A stretch of DNA of 64,000 nt. Source: Eonycteris spelaea. Taxonomy: Eukaryota; Chordata; Mammalia; Chiroptera; Pteropodidae. A model generated the notes under the pieces. The model worked only from the letters and a program-made list of their open reading frames with translations. It ran no database searches and was not told where the DNA came from. Below, in pieces: positions 10,311 through 22,659 of this stretch. A program made the position numbers and the translations under genes. How positions within the stretch are numbered: the first letter of the stretch is position 1; every line of letters starts with the position of its first letter. The stretch covers positions 18,685,001 through 18,749,000 of the forward strand of contig PUFA01000007.1 of NCBI GenBank assembly GCA_003508835.1, read 5' to 3'.

Positions 10311-11183
10311 CATAATTGGCCTGAGAAGTGCCTCATCCCTCTCTATGCAAGAGCTTAAAACACTTTTGCTTTCTACATTGAATTTTACCATAGTATTTTA
10401 CTCTAGAATCTTCAAGTACCTACCTCCAATTCATATTTCCCCACAACATCCATCCAATTGATCTCATAACCCTTAACAACATTTGTATTTATTCAAACCA
10501 AGCCATTCTTAAACTCTTTACCCACACGGTTCATTATTACCTCTACAAGTCATCATTTCATAACATTAGGCTTCTTATTAGGCTTTCATTATGATAGGAA
10601 GTTTTCAACTTTTCCAACTGTGAGGCAATATTGAGATACTCCTAAAATGTTTTTTAAGACAAAGAAGTATAATTCTCAGAGATTAACTATAAGATCAACC
10701 AAAGATGCATCCTAAGTGTGATACACAATTACCTTTAATATAAAGAAAAATTCCCAGACCAAATCAAGATTTGATGCCAGTCAAACTAAAGGGATTGAGC
10801 ATACATATTACCAAGCTTAGAAGAAATTTTTTAACCATGTTTTACAAATAATGACTCAAACTCTGATCAAAAGGGAGGGTTCTAAATTAATTAACTAATA
10901 TCCTGGTTCTCAGGGAAAGTTCATCACAGAAAACAATTATAACCTTAAATTGTCCAGGTTTATAACTAATTTTTATTACTAATCATATTTATCAAGTCAG
11001 CCTCTGATTATGATTTTCCAAGAAAGATATGAGACCAAGTCTTATTTATCCAAAATATTAACCAGTCACCTTCATTTCAGTATACATACTTTCATCTCTT
11101 ATGAGACTTTTCAGCATGAATCAGTCTCCCTAAACCAATTCAACCCATCTGAACTAAGAGATTCAAATATCTGGAACCTTAGT
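10311..11183. other. Unassigned AT-rich sequence
   Basis: No gene or confident repeat. The block around 10870-11170 may be an old LTR interior but the match is too diffuse to name. Confidence 0.4.
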
Positions 11184-11778
11184 GTATTAGTGTGTATGCC
11201 AGGGTTTCCAAAGAAACAGAACAAATAAAAGATTATTAACACATATATTCTATCTGCTTACATCTATATACCTGTATATTTATGTTATACACATAGACAG
11301 ACATAGATATAGCTATTCTTGAAAGAGATTTATTAAAAGGTATTTACTCACAATTGAGGCCAAGAAGTCCCACAATCTGCCAGATCTGCCAAATCTGCCA
11401 TCGGCAAGCTGGACACCCAGGAAAGCCAATAGTGTATAGTTCGAAATCCTGAGAGTCTAACAGGAGAACAAACGATGTAGATTCCAGTCTGGATCTAAAA
11501 TGCCTAGGAACTGAGAGCCCTGAGGGTAGGAGAAGATGAATGTTCCAACTCAATTAGGCAAATTCAAATTTCCTCTGCCTTTCTGTTCTATTCAGGCCTT
11601 CATGGATTGGATGTGATGCCCATTTACAGTGAGGAGGGAAATTGCTTTACTCGGCCTAGCAATTCAAATGCTAACCTCTTCTGGAATTACCCTCAAAGAC
11701 AGACCCAGAAATAATGTTTAACCAGCTATCTGGGCATCCTGTGGCTCAACTAAGCTGACATATAAAGTAACCATCACA
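11184..11778 (-). mobile_element. Solo LTR, ERVL (MLT2-like), antisense
   Basis: Reads as the reverse of the family at 7943-8448: TGTATTAGTGTGTATGCCAGGG, then TTTCCAAAGAAACAGAAC, a TATA-rich region, GAGATTTATTAAAAGG, a CATGGATTGGATGTGATGCCC block, GCTTTACTCGGCC, GCTATCTGGGCATCC and AAGCTGACATATAAAGTAACC, ending CATCACA. Near full length. Confidence 0.66.
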
Positions 11779-12029
11779 CTTGGAGAGACTTCTACTTCTA
11801 AGGTAACATTCATCTATTAGATTTCTTGCAGGCCAATCAGGAAACTTTTCCTGGAAATACTTTAACATCTCAATCTCTACCTTTTCCTTCTGTCAGAAAT
11901 ACATGAAATTCATGACCCCCATAGAGTTCTTTGTGACTGACCCTAGCTCACACCACATACACCTCATTTTGTGGCTCATCAGCATTTTGTGCAAGAACAC
12001 TATTTGTACATATCAGAAAAACAGTGCAT
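11779..12029. other. Unassigned sequence
   Basis: About 250 bases of apparently repeat-free sequence between the LTR and the candidate conserved block that follows. Confidence 0.4.
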
Positions 12030-12470
12030 GATGGTGACTTTTTACCATCTAAAATGATTATCATGTTTAGGATTATGCAATACCAACATGTATGCATATT
12101 CATTAACTGTAAATGCTAATCATTTTCTGACTATTACCATGCACTAGAATCATGATGATTTATAAGCTTTCCAAAAATACCAAAATGGAGTATGTGCTCT
12201 CTTCCAGGATTTCGCAGGTCAAAGATCATTCTAAAATCCTGGAATCATTTCTTTTACACGATGAGATCTTTGGGAGTTAAGCCATACACAGAGCTCTGCA
12301 GGGTCCAGAGGAATCCAGTGACACATTTAGTAATGGCACTAAGCAGAGAAGCAGAGCAAACAAGCATGCTAATTCCTACTGTCAGAAAGCAATTAGATAT
12401 GCTAATTAACAAATTTTGTATGCAAATGCTCAAGTGTATTTGAGTGTGATGATGATCAATCACATACTGA
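12030..12470. promoter_or_regulatory. Candidate noncoding regulatory element (repeat-free, homeodomain/POU-type words)
   Basis: No repeat is recognisable. The right part carries a dense run of words that such elements often have: GCTAATTAAC (12401-12410), an exact octamer ATGCAAAT (12420-12427), another ATGCTAATTCC at about 12366, and GATGATCAATCAC at about 12450. These are established POU/homeodomain-type binding words. That they are used or conserved is inference, and AT-rich DNA yields such words by chance. Confidence 0.25.
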
Positions 12471-12824
12471 AAATCGCTTTCTTTCTACAGAATTCTCTTC
12501 TCCGCAGGGTATTTTCAGAAGAAGCAACGGGGACACACCTACCACTTACCAAACAGAATACCATCTCAAATTGGGCTTTAAAGTCTTAACCAGGGTTAGA
12601 AATGTTTGGCCTTTGGAGAGCTAGGTACCCTAGTGCAACAAATAAGCAGTTGGGCTTTACGTGTTATAAAATTCTCTGGTCAAAATTTGGAAATTCTTAA
12701 TTGAATAGCTCTGATCAAGCAGTAAAGAGTAACACTTGAGGTGAAAAGGGAGCAGCATTCTAATTTACCTTTGAGAATCTTTCATTTCACGCAGTCTCTT
12801 CTTTTAACCACCAGTCAACCCTCA
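12471..12824. other. Unassigned sequence
   Basis: No gene or repeat recognised. Confidence 0.4.
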
Positions 12825-12945
12825 ACCAGCAGTTTATCTTGTCCAATTTCTTCAAGCCTCTATATCCTTATCTGTAAAATAAGAATGATTCCATCTACTT
12901 GATATATATTAAAACAAATTATTGAGAGGAATCATATTGAATAGG
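12825..12945 (+). repeat. MIR fragment, sense
   Basis: AAGCCTCTATATCCTTATCTG followed by TAAAATAAGAATGATTCC and a TACTTGATATAT block matches the centre of MIR. Confidence 0.42.
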
Positions 12946-13469
12946 GAATATGAGTACTGTGAAAAAATGAAGTCCTAGAGAGATTTAATTTCTTACCAAT
13001 GTATACTTTATATATAAACAATAGAACTAGGAAGCTGAAAATTGATGGAAAAGACCCTGTTGAATTGAGATTTGAATTAATTTTAGTTTTCATTTGTTCT
13101 TTCTTTAGCTCTTGAATAGAGGTGAAAATGCTATATGATGAAATGGGGGGAAAAAGCACAGGTGAGGAAAAGTGAACACTACAATCTAAAGAAAATGGAT
13201 TTAGGCTATGAGTTAGAACAGCTTCTGGTTCTAATTCCCCTGTGTAACTTTTTGGCCTCATTTTTCTCCACTTTCAAATACATATTTCTAACTTCTCTGA
13301 TAAAGTTACTCTGTGAGAAACTTAGGTTATCTACTTAAATTCTAGAATATTGGCAGGGGATTAAAGACCAAGGGAAATCTCATTTTTCAAGGAGAGATAA
13401 AGATATGATACAGAAAATAGAAGACAAATTAGTTATCAGTTGCCACATTCACTTACAAAGGTCTTTAAA
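12946..13469. other. Unassigned sequence
   Basis: No gene. Open frames on both strands (for example 12932-13261 minus) have no recognisable product and start next to a MIR. Confidence 0.4.
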
Positions 13470-13625
13470 GTTTATATACAGCATCTTATATAATCTTCAT
13501 AACCACCTGTGAGGTGGGTAGAATTATCTTTTCTTAAGGAAAAGGAAATTGAAGCTCAGAAAGTTAACACAGGACCAAGGACACGTAGAGCTAATAAATG
13601 GTGGCCTTGGATGGAATAAGTCTTA
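13470..13625 (-). repeat. MIR SINE, antisense
   Basis: CTTCATAACCACCTGTGAGGTGGG, a TAGAATTATC block, GGAAATTGAAGCTCAGAAAG, then GGACCAAGGACACGTAGAGC and TAATAAATGGTGG form the antisense MIR core. Confidence 0.63.
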
Positions 13626-13784
13626 CTTCAGTGCTCTCAAATGGATGCAATCAGAATCTTTTAGCTGTGCTATTTTTAAAGATAAAATAAATCCAAGGGT
13701 AAAAGACATATGACTCATTGACTACAGAAGGATTAAAAACCAGAAGACCAAGTTATCGTTTCCAAAATTAAAAGAAGTTGGTAA

Positions 13785-13850
13785 TGTGTGTGAATGTGTT
13801 GTATGTGCATGTGTGTGCATGTGTGTCAGTATGTGTATGTGTAAACAGGT
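13785..13850. repeat. Imperfect (TG)n microsatellite
   Basis: TG runs broken by AA and CA steps over about 66 bases. Confidence 0.85.
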
Positions 13851-13949
13851 ATGCAAGAGAGAGAAGAAACAAAATTTCATTTTAGAAGCAGATTATTTCT
13901 GAAATAGGATGGTTTACAAATTCCTCTGCCTAGAAATAAGAGTTACCAG

Positions 13950-14172
13950 TTTAAATTAGTCATTAAGAGCATTGCCTGGAGCCAGACCTCTTCGATTTAA
14001 ATCTTAGCTCTACCACTTAACAGCTGTGTGACAATCCAGTTATTTATCCCCCCTGTGCCTCAGTTTCACCTCCCTAAATTTTGAAAAACAATTGCACCTA
14101 CTCATTTTATACATTTAAATAATACAACACATGCAAAGTTCTTAAAATAGTGCTTAGTGCATATCAAACACA
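13950..14172 (+). repeat. MIR SINE, sense
   Basis: A textbook copy: AGCATTGCCTGGAGCCAGACC, TAAATCTTAGCTCTACCAC, AACAGCTGTGTGAC, GTGCCTCAGTTTCACC, AAAGTTCTTAAAATAGTGC. Confidence 0.78.
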
Positions 14173-17069
14173 AAAAAAGAAGTCATGTAAAGAAGTTTAA
14201 GGAGCCCTCAGAGATATTCAATAGATAGAGGCAAACTGGCTTCAGCAGAAACCATACCTATAAGATAGTCAGGTAATGCAGAAGTTGTTTCTTGCTAGAT
14301 TGATTGAAATGGAAAGAGATCAAACCGTACATCGTTTTTGTTTGTTTTGTTTTTATACTGCTGTAGAATTATTCTTTCATTGTCCACCATATATTTTTTA
14401 AAATGTTCTATCTGTAACTCTAAATCAATTTTATTTTTTCTCCTCTTCTTATGGCTGATTGTGTCTTCCTTTCCAGCTCACTTTAGTCACAGGAGTTAGA
14501 AACAGAGCAGCTAAAACAGAAAGGAAAGTGTCTTCTAGGAATCGATATAAGACATCTTAAACACAGATGTCAGGGTTTAATGGATAGTTGCAAATTCTAA
14601 TTTATTTCTATTATCATTACTATTTGATAGTGATGCAATTATTTTACAACGTAAAATGGCAATCATGTATGTTGTTTTAATTCCTTCAACAAACTTGGGA
14701 TGGTAGACAGGAAAGGTTGTAGTCATTTTTACAATCTAAAGGAAATGAATCTTTGGTGGCAGAATTTTAGGCTAGCAAGGAATGGGAGAGTCAATTCTGG
14801 GGTGTAATATACAGGAGAGATTTCATTTATTTATTGATTGATAATAGGTATTCTTTTTCACTTCTGCTCTCTGCAAACCACCTGGAAAGAGAGTAGGAAA
14901 GAAACACAACTAACTGGATATCAGTTTCTTCTGATAAATATTGATTCCTTCTCACTTAAAGCAGTCACATTTTGGGTACTTGTTTGGTCAGCTCTAGGTA
15001 TTGTTATTATGTTTTACATTCCAATTGTCCACTACCAGAACATGTAGGAAGACTTGCCAGCAGAAATGTGTGTGTGCGCGAGTGTGTGTGTCAGGGATGT
15101 GCCAAATGGAGAGAATGGGCCTGTCCCTGTGAAAGACGGTGTCGGCTCTTGAGAATAACTACCCAAACTAGAGGACGAGCTCGTTATCTGCTTCTCTATC
15201 TTACAACCACCACCACCACCAATTCCTCGTCTAGCATTAGCTGGCTTTTAACTCCCTCTAAGCTGCTGGCAAAAATGTTGGAATCTTGAGAGACACATAT
15301 TTGGATTATTTAAGGGTTCAAGAAGCTTCTCTTTGAAGAGATCCCCAACATGGGTGACTCTGCAAAGAAAGATTACTCTTTCTCTCCATGCCTCAGTGGG
15401 GAGGGGTGTCTTCTCCATTTTCTACTGAAATTCCCTTGCTCTTATATGGCTGCTCATTCAGTGGGTCTGCAAGATGCCTTAAGCTCTGCTGCCTTTCATG
15501 GTGTCTTTTCTACCCAGTGAAAATTCCTGTGTCCTTGCCAAGCAGGAAAAATGCAGGCTGCCCCAGGTCTCTCTCTCTCTCTCATGCTTATTGCTACTCA
15601 CTCGCAAGACCAGGAAAGACTACCAATTTAGCGGCTCAGAAACTTTTGGATAAGGTATGACCCTCCTCCGAGCTGGGGTCACAGGTCAGATCTAACACCC
15701 CTAACCCCTTACTCCCTATATTCACCCACACAAAGGGATGGATGCTTCAAAAATGTTGCTTTCCCTAAGAAAACAACTTCGTTCTTTGACTTTTTCCTAA
15801 TCATTGTCACCTTTTTGTTTGCAATAATTACCACTCTAATCCAGTTTGCTTGGAACGTGGAGACAGAGAGACACCATGAATCATCCTCTAACAGGAAATT
15901 TCCTTCTTTATAATCCTCTTCTGTTTAGTCAACAAATAGGACCAGCTAATCCTTCAGAAAGTGGGAAAAATTCTCCATCATCCCTCTGCCTCTGATATAT
16001 ACGCTAACACTATATTTTTTTTTATCCATATGTTTCTACCTATCTACCCATATGTTACTCATCCATTTATCTAACCATTTATCTTCATTTCAAATGCTTC
16101 ACTTCTTCATACGTTGTATTGGAATACAGGGCTCACAGCCTTCAGTCTTTGAAAGCTCAGGAGAACAATTACCTTCTTATAAAACTGCATCCAGGCTATA
16201 TCGTTTCTGAAGTTTTGAAATTTCTGTTTTTAATTAAAAGCTATAGTGAGTTGAGGATAATGGTAACTGTCTGGTTTCAAATCTTCCCAACACTCTCCCC
16301 ATGAAACTCACAGCATTAACAAAAATCATATGCTTTTACCATTACTAGAAGATTAAAAAAAAAGTCCCACTTTTAATTACAAGTAGATTAAAAATATCAA
16401 CAGGGCTCTCGCCCATTACTGCAAGTCTGCAGATGTGAAGAATGGGATAGAGGAGGGCTTAAGGGACTTCATGAAGAAGAGTATGTAGGACAGAGAAAAA
16501 GCACAGACAAAATCACCTGAGAAAATGCAGCTCTAATATTGAATGCCCATATTGTGGACATAGATCAGAACTCGGTGGTTCAAAGCACTGGCTACAGGGA
16601 AGGAGCTTGGCAGGTAATGGCGACGACATAACAGTATTGCTTGTGGGGAGTAATCTAATTCATAGAAGATGCGAGGGAGATTCTCCTTAGCAATGAGACA
16701 GTAAAGGGAAATAAAGAACAAAATGGGGGGGCGGATTAAGAATTGTACAAACAAAAGAGAAATAAGGCACATCAACCCCTACTTCCCACCACCAACAACA
16801 ACCTCATCCATAAAAGAAACTGGGCAGAACAGTACACAAAAGAGAGTAGAGAGAAGTTTTTCACTAGAAACAATGTTTACAAAATGAATATAAATAGCAA
16901 TAACGTATCTGACAATATGCATACAGAACTACAGAAATAAAAACAGAAAAGATAAAACAAAGCATGTCAGCTGGTGAAAGTTCTTTCCTCCCAAGAAAAC
17001 ACCCCTGAAGTTGAGAAGACTGTTACACAATGCTCAAAAAAATGCATTAAAAATCCTTAAGCATTTAGA
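14173..17069. other. Long unassigned stretch
   Basis: I recognise no gene or confident transposable element. Small structures are a GTTTT patch near 14333-14355, a short TG tract at about 15067-15090, a CT tract near 15570-15583 and an imperfect ATCC/ATCT patch near 16020-16090. Bases 15090-15660 are GC-richer and hold open frames on the plus strand (such as 15388-15660), without a recognisable domain or splice context. Confidence 0.4.
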
Positions 17070-17425
17070 AATTTGAAAACTTAGAATTGGAAATACACTG
17101 ACACCAAATGCTGGAGAGAATGTGAAGCGACAGGAAGTCTCATTTGATTGCTAGTGGGAATGCAAAATGGTACAGTCACTTTCAAAGACAGTTTGGCAAC
17201 TTCTTAAAAACTAAACATATTCTTACCACACTACCCGTCAGTTATACTCCTTAGAATTTAACCAAGTGAACTGAAAGCTTACATCTACACAAAAACCAAA
17301 CATGGATATTTGTGGCAGCTTTATTTATAATTGCCAAAACTTGGACATAACTAAGATGTCCTTTAGTAGATGAATAGATGAATAAACCATAGTACATTTG
17401 AAAAGAAATATGCAAGAGGAGCAGT
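17070..17425 (+). mobile_element. L1 (L1M-type) ORF2 3' fragment, sense
   Basis: Follows the L1 ORF2 3' end step by step: ACACCAAATGCTGGAGAG, GACAGGAAGTCTCATTTG, GGGAATGCAAAATGGTACAG, GACAGTTTGGCAACTTC, ATTGCCAAAACTTGGAC, AAGATGTCCTTTAGTAG. It is truncated on both sides (no 3' UTR or poly(A)) and has no reading frame of any length. Confidence 0.78.
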
Positions 17426-17559
17426 CTATCATTTTTGAATGAAATATTCATGAAGAAATTCTAACTATTCTCTTTACTTTCCAGTTGGGGAAGGATGGGG
17501 TCACATGCCTAGTTCTGGTTCTCAGAATTGAGGGAATCACTTGTCAAATCTAGGAGGAG

Positions 17560-17858
17560 TGTTACGGGTTGGATCACGTTGTCCCTAAAGATATGCTGAA
17601 GTCTTTATTCCAAGTATCTCAGAATGTGATATTATTCGAAGACAATAGTTATTGTAGATGCAATTAAGTTAGATGAGGTCATACTGGAGACGTATGGGCC
17701 TGAAACTTCATAAGTCCTTATAAGAAGATATAATGGAGACACGCAGGGAGAACGCACACATGACAGTGGCGGACATTGGAGTGATGATGCAGGCCGAGAA
17801 TTTCTGGGGAGTGATGGCCGGCATCAGAAGCCAGGACTAGGCAGGGAAGGTCTTCTTC
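17560..17858 (+). mobile_element. LTR, ERVL-MaLR (MLT1-like), sense, 3' truncated
   Basis: GTTACGGGTTGGATCACGTTG, GATATGCTGAAGTC, CTCAGAATGTGATATTATTC, TTAAGTTAGATGAGGTCATAC, CCTTATAAGAAGATATAATG, then GGCATCAGAAGCCAGGAC. This is the 5' two thirds of the same LTR type as 37055-37447, which is in the opposite orientation. Confidence 0.66.
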
Positions 17859-18659
17859 TATGAATTGAAGTTTTAAATCAAAAAGATCTGAACCTTAAAA
17901 ACTAAAATGAAACTATTTTAATAAGCCATAACAACTGAAATATGAAATTAGATATTACAAAAGGTACCTTCACCCCTATGGGAAAGAGAAGGATCGATTG
18001 AGCATTGCTGGGAGTTCTTATTAGGAACAATTAAACTGTTTTATGTTTGTACCCTAATAAGCCAAGACTCCTAACTAAACTGCAATTATGATAAATTTTA
18101 ATAATAGAAAACAATAATATAATAATATTAATAATTTTATTTTTTACCTCATCAGTAAAATGTTCCTTATTTGTACCGAAAAAAAAAAAAAGGCGTCCTT
18201 TCCTATTTATCTGAGGACAAAACTCCTTTTTGATCCTAACGTAGAACAAAGAGTTATCGATAAGCAAAAGATTCAAAGGACTCAGTGAATTTGGCAAGGC
18301 TTATGGGTTTCTAAATGATGAACATTTTAGTAAGTAAATAGTGGAGGTGGGGAGGTCTCCGGGGAGCCTTGTGCTTTGAAATATAATGAGTTTCTTTGGG
18401 GAGGAATTCATTAGGAAATGAGAAAGCAAATGCTCTGTCAAGAGGAAGCTTTCGAAACTATTACTCTGTTTTAATCAGCAAGCTTGATTTTCCATTAAGA
18501 AACAAGAAAAAATGTTTTCCCTGGCTAGGCAACTCTTTCAGCAGGAGACTTTGTTGGTTTTTAATAAGGGAAAGTGTTTAGAGACCTAGTTATTGGTCCA
18601 CCTCAAGAGGCTTCTGGAATTTGAGTCAGGAAAATATGAAATATTTTTAATTATTATAG
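17859..18659. other. Unassigned AT-rich sequence
   Basis: No gene; an A-tract near 18180-18191 and an ATAATA-rich patch near 18110-18135. Confidence 0.4.
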
Positions 18660-18880
18660 AAGAGAAAGTTGCTAACCTTAAGTAAGCTAGGCGTGTGACC
18701 TGGGGAAAACATCTTTGCCTCTGAGCTTCATTTTCTCTTCTACAAATGAAAATAACAACACTTCTCACATAGAGGTATTTCTTATTTTAAAATGACATGT
18801 GTAAAATATTTAGCAATAAAGAGCTAATAAATAGCAGAGCCAAGATTCGAACCCCATCCGGTCTGTCTATAAAATCCAAG
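18660..18880. repeat. MIR sequence, two pieces in opposite orientation
   Basis: 18690-18780 reads as sense MIR (GTGTGACCTGGGG, GCTTCATTTTCTCTTCTAC, AAATGAAAATAACAACAC). 18810-18870 reads as antisense MIR (AATAAAGAGCTAATAAATAG, CAGAGCCAAGATTCGAACCC). Either two fragments or one rearranged copy. Confidence 0.5.
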
Positions 18881-19849
18881 TTTTAATCTTTACCCTCTAT
18901 TATTGCCTTTACTTTCATAGGGAATTGTCATGAAGATCACATATGAATGCAAGGATAAAAGTATGAAGGGCAATATAAATATAAATTTTAGAGTCAGCCA
19001 AGATAGAATCAGGGCTTTACAATCAGAACTAAAGGCTTTTGGTAGTGATTTGAAAATGTAAAGAAAGGGCTCCATTAGAGTATAAAAGACATTTCTTTTG
19101 TTCACGCTCTACCCTTAGCTCCATGATGCACAATGCTGGTTTATTATATGAATTTCGTTGAAAGGATGGCCCATAACCAAACACCTATCAAAGGAAAAAA
19201 CACATTTGACAAGTACCTATTTCAAGACTAAGCCCTGTAAAGGTGGTGGTATCATTATTTAAGATTTAGCACATGTAAAAATACTGACACTTGAAGGAAA
19301 CTTTATTGATGTCAATCATTTTGAACTTAGCATAGTATGTGAATAGTAGAAAAATACTATTTTAGAAGACATTATGACTTGGTGTGCCAAAACAATGCAT
19401 ACTTTTAGAAAGATGTTATCCAGTTATTCCTTATCAAATCAAATATATTAATTGAAAATAGATTGTAATTACATCTGGAAAAGACTCTTTCCTTTTCCAG
19501 GCTCTAGTAAGGCTTCTCTAAATCCTGATGCCCATATTAGCAAGAATCTTGCTACGTCAGTTTAGCAAGAATTCCCCTCACCTCCACCTCACCCCAATAT
19601 CTGATCAAATTCCTCATCCTCCACTGACCCCCAGCTGATTATCTGATCACCCTGGACTGTCTTCAGCAGGAATACTCTTAGATCTGTTTAGCAAGCATCC
19701 CGCTTACCTCTGACGTTTCCTCATTTTTCCTCCACTGGCCCATCTGAGACCATTCTTGCTTCATTCCTTGCTCCAGTTCCATTAACCTTTCAGTTACTCA
19801 GATGTGCCATCCTCCTTCCCACTTCAGGGTTTTATGTGTATAGTTCCCA
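18881..19849. other. Unassigned; contains a local TTAGCAAG repeat cluster
   Basis: Three related units carry the words ATATTAGCAAGAATC (about 19536), GTTTAGCAAGAATTCCCC (about 19561) and GTTTAGCAAGCATCCCGC (about 19687), spaced 25 and about 126 bases. They may be decayed LTR or tandem structure. No gene. Confidence 0.4.
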
Positions 19850-20060
19850 TCAATTAATCAGTTTCTATTTAGCATCTTTCAGATTTCAGCACAGAGGTCA
19901 CATCCTTAGAGAATTATTCTAACACATTAGATTAAATCAGGTCATCTTGCTATAAGTTCTCAAGGTACACTAGCCATAAAAAAAAACTCATCACAGTAAT
20001 GATATATTTTCATTACCCTTTTTTGTCCCACTAGAACATTAAGCTCCATGATGTTAATGA
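19850..20060 (+). repeat. L2-like LINE 3' fragment, sense
   Basis: TTCAGATTTCAGCACAGAGG, CATCCTTAGAGAATTATTC, and later CCCACTAGAACATTAAGCTCC follow the L2 3' end order (the last being the 'ACTAGA..TAAGCTCCATGA' mark). Confidence 0.5.
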
Positions 20061-20299
20061 CATACATGCATGCCACATTTTACAAATTCTTTTACTCCAT
20101 TGAAATTGCAAAAAAAAATAAAAATCAATTCTCTAGTACCATCCCGAAGCCTTTGTTTATTTACGCTTCCCACATTTCCCTCTTCTACATCTTCTTCCTT
20201 CTCCATATCTTGTCTACCATTGTTTTATTGTCTACAACACATCAGAGAACTACTGAAACCCTGCACACACCATCTCTTAAGTCTTAAAGCAATAAAGTA
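20061..20299. other. Unassigned sequence
   Basis: No gene or repeat named; open frames here are not supported by anything else. Confidence 0.35.
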
Positions 20300-20450
20300 T
20301 TCAAGGAAATTATTACTTTCCTATTTGATGAATAAGCGCACTAAATCCTAGAAGTTTAGTCACCTAAACCAAGCAGTGCAGAGAGCAGGTACTGTAGTAG
20401 AATCTGGAACACAGCTCGTCAGGTTCTCTCTCTAATCTGCACACACTGTA
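20300..20450 (-). repeat. MIR-like fragment, antisense
   Basis: TTTGATGAATAAGCGCACTAA, TAGTCACCTAAACCAAGCAG, then TAGTAGAATCTGGAACACAG follow an antisense MIR outline, strongly diverged. Confidence 0.42.
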
Positions 20451-20699
20451 TCATCTCACCCATGTCAAGACACCTTCAGAGCATTGCAACTGTATGCACC
20501 TCTCCTGGCTGCATGCATTGTTACCTGCCTGTTATGTTTGTGGGAGGTCACAAGATTGAAACTTTTGGAATAGCAGATAATATCTCTTACATTTTTTTCA
20601 TATTTTCCTCCTTAGCCAGAAGAGTGTTGTGCCAGAAGTAGGTGCTTGATGCATAGGTACCAAAGAATCACAAAATGTGGCAGCAGGAAGAAAACCTCA

Positions 20700-20860
20700 T
20701 AATCTGGTCCGGTTTCTTATTTCATATATAAGAAACTTAGCCTCGGCTATGTTATCTAGCCCACAGATACCACTAAATAAATAAATGGCAGAGAATTGAG
20801 GCTTTAAAACTCTGAAGCTTAAATTTTCTGTTGTACCATGTTGCCTCTCTTATTAGTAAC
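20700..20860 (-). repeat. MIR-like fragment, antisense
   Basis: ATATATAAGAAACTTAGCCTC, a GTTATCTAGCCCACAG block, TAAATGGCAGAGAATTGAGG, and TGTACCATGTTGCCTC keep the antisense MIR order. Confidence 0.48.
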
Positions 20861-22059
20861 TGTGTGATAATATAACTGGGTTTATTTTTGTTTAAATGAA
20901 GAATGTCAGTTCTCAAATCATCTAAACTTTGGGGATGCATAGCGCTGTATAGGTGTTCTGTTTCTCATTGACATTAAAGAGGGTTTTGATGATGAAGGAA
21001 AAAGGAAGAGTGAGAGCCATATGCTCTTATCACTTTTCCCCAAACATCATGGCCCTTTATTGCCCATTTGCTGGTCAAAGAGCCTCTGAAATACTGCTCA
21101 GTAGGCACTTATGCTTCCCAAGCAATATGATGGAACAAGTTTTATCCATCTTGGTGCAAACCCTCTACCCGCTCTGGAGTCATCCAAACTTGCTTCTATA
21201 GCTGATACAGTTCAAACAAGTAGCCAGATTCTATTGTTGTTACTTCAAGGATAGGTTTCATTGTTTTAAATCCTTTCTTTGGCCATAGTTTTGTGGAAAT
21301 TTATGAGAACAAAAAATGCCTACAACTAAATAGTGGGTCTCTAGATAGTAGCTGCTGTGAACGAGACTCAGGACTTATTCTTCATATTGTGCATTTGGCC
21401 AAAATACAGCACTAAGAACTTAGACTTAAACCTGGCGCCCCCTCTCAGGGGCCAAAGCATGGCACAGACATCGCTCATGGCCTTGTATCTATCATCTACA
21501 TTCCTGGGCCATAGCCTTCATATGCAGTTGGGGTCACCAGCCTGCAAATGACAGGATTCTAATGACAATTCCATAATTAGATGGGAGTGACTGTTTCATT
21601 GAATTACTGGAAGCTTAAGGGTCAAGGGAAGGTAATATCGATTATCTCATTCAAGTAAATAATTTAAGTTCTTAGTAGTACATGATAAAAGTACTAGGCT
21701 TTCTGATATCCTCTCATAGAAAAGAATCATTTGATAGTTTCTGTGTCCTACAATGATTTCATCTAACATGAAAATGGAACACACATATATATTTATACAT
21801 CCGTAAGTATTTGTATAGAAATATAGGCAAATTTAGGTATATGTCCTTTATGAATACTAGAAATAATAAAATAATGTATTTAAGTGATACCACTGATTTG
21901 CAATGATAAAAAGAGAATATGAACCTTCTAAATGAATATATGGGGGAATGTTCAGTCTTGCAAATAATTAAATCAAAGCAAGTTAAAAGAATGAGGTTAT
22001 GTTTCATTGCTATTACAGAGATGAACTTTTAAAACAAATCACAATAGTTAATGACAGTG
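20861..22059. other. Unassigned; includes one CTCF-like word
   Basis: No gene. The most GC-rich word, GGCGCCCCCTCTCAGG (21434-21449), resembles the core of a CTCF site on the minus strand but departs from the consensus in its last bases. The rest is AT-rich and unassigned. Confidence 0.4.
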
Positions 22060-22600
22060 AAGATGTATTAAAATGCATAAGCTCAGACAATTTGGAGTGC
22101 AATTGCTATGAGTTTTTCATTTTGAAAAACAATATATTAATGCATATCAACAGAAATAAAGATACCTCAAAAAAAAAAAATGTATCTCAGTAATCCCATT
22201 CTCAGAAATTTTTCTGGAGAAATCAATCAGTCATTGAAGCTTTCTTTTTCCTTTCAATTAAGATGTTGACTGTAATATTAACTATAACACCTAAAAATGA
22301 GAAATTATTAAAATATCCAACATTATGATGTGCCCACTTATTGGGCTATTATACACATATTTTTTAAAACATTTAAAAAATTTGCAAAATCATGTAAGAT
22401 ATATGACATAAAATTAAAAGAGCAAAGTATAAAATTCTATGCTCATCCTGATTACAACCATGCAAAAATATATTTGCCTAAATATTCGTATAAACATATT
22501 TCTTTAATTATTTTACACTTTTGGTATTGAGAATGCTTTTCTAATTTTCTTTTAAATTTTTAATATTATTTTTCTCATTAGAATGGAAGAAAGTAGAATG
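22060..22600 (+). mobile_element. Old L1 (L1ME/HAL1-type) 3' fragment, sense
   Basis: GACAATTTGGAGTGCAATTGC, ATCTCAGTAATCCCATTCTC, AGAAATTTTTCTGGAG, a TATCCAACATTATGATG block and AATATTCGTATAAACATATT follow the late ORF2 and 3' UTR of old L1s. Highly diverged. Confidence 0.52.
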
Positions 22601-22659
22601 AGCCAGATTCTATTGGCAGGAAATAAAATTATTTTCTCATTGCAGAGGGTGTGTGTAGA

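Noticed and set aside
18840..18862. tRNA-like B box (GATTCGAACCC)
   Set aside because: It is part of an antisense MIR, itself tRNA-derived; no cloverleaf can be drawn.
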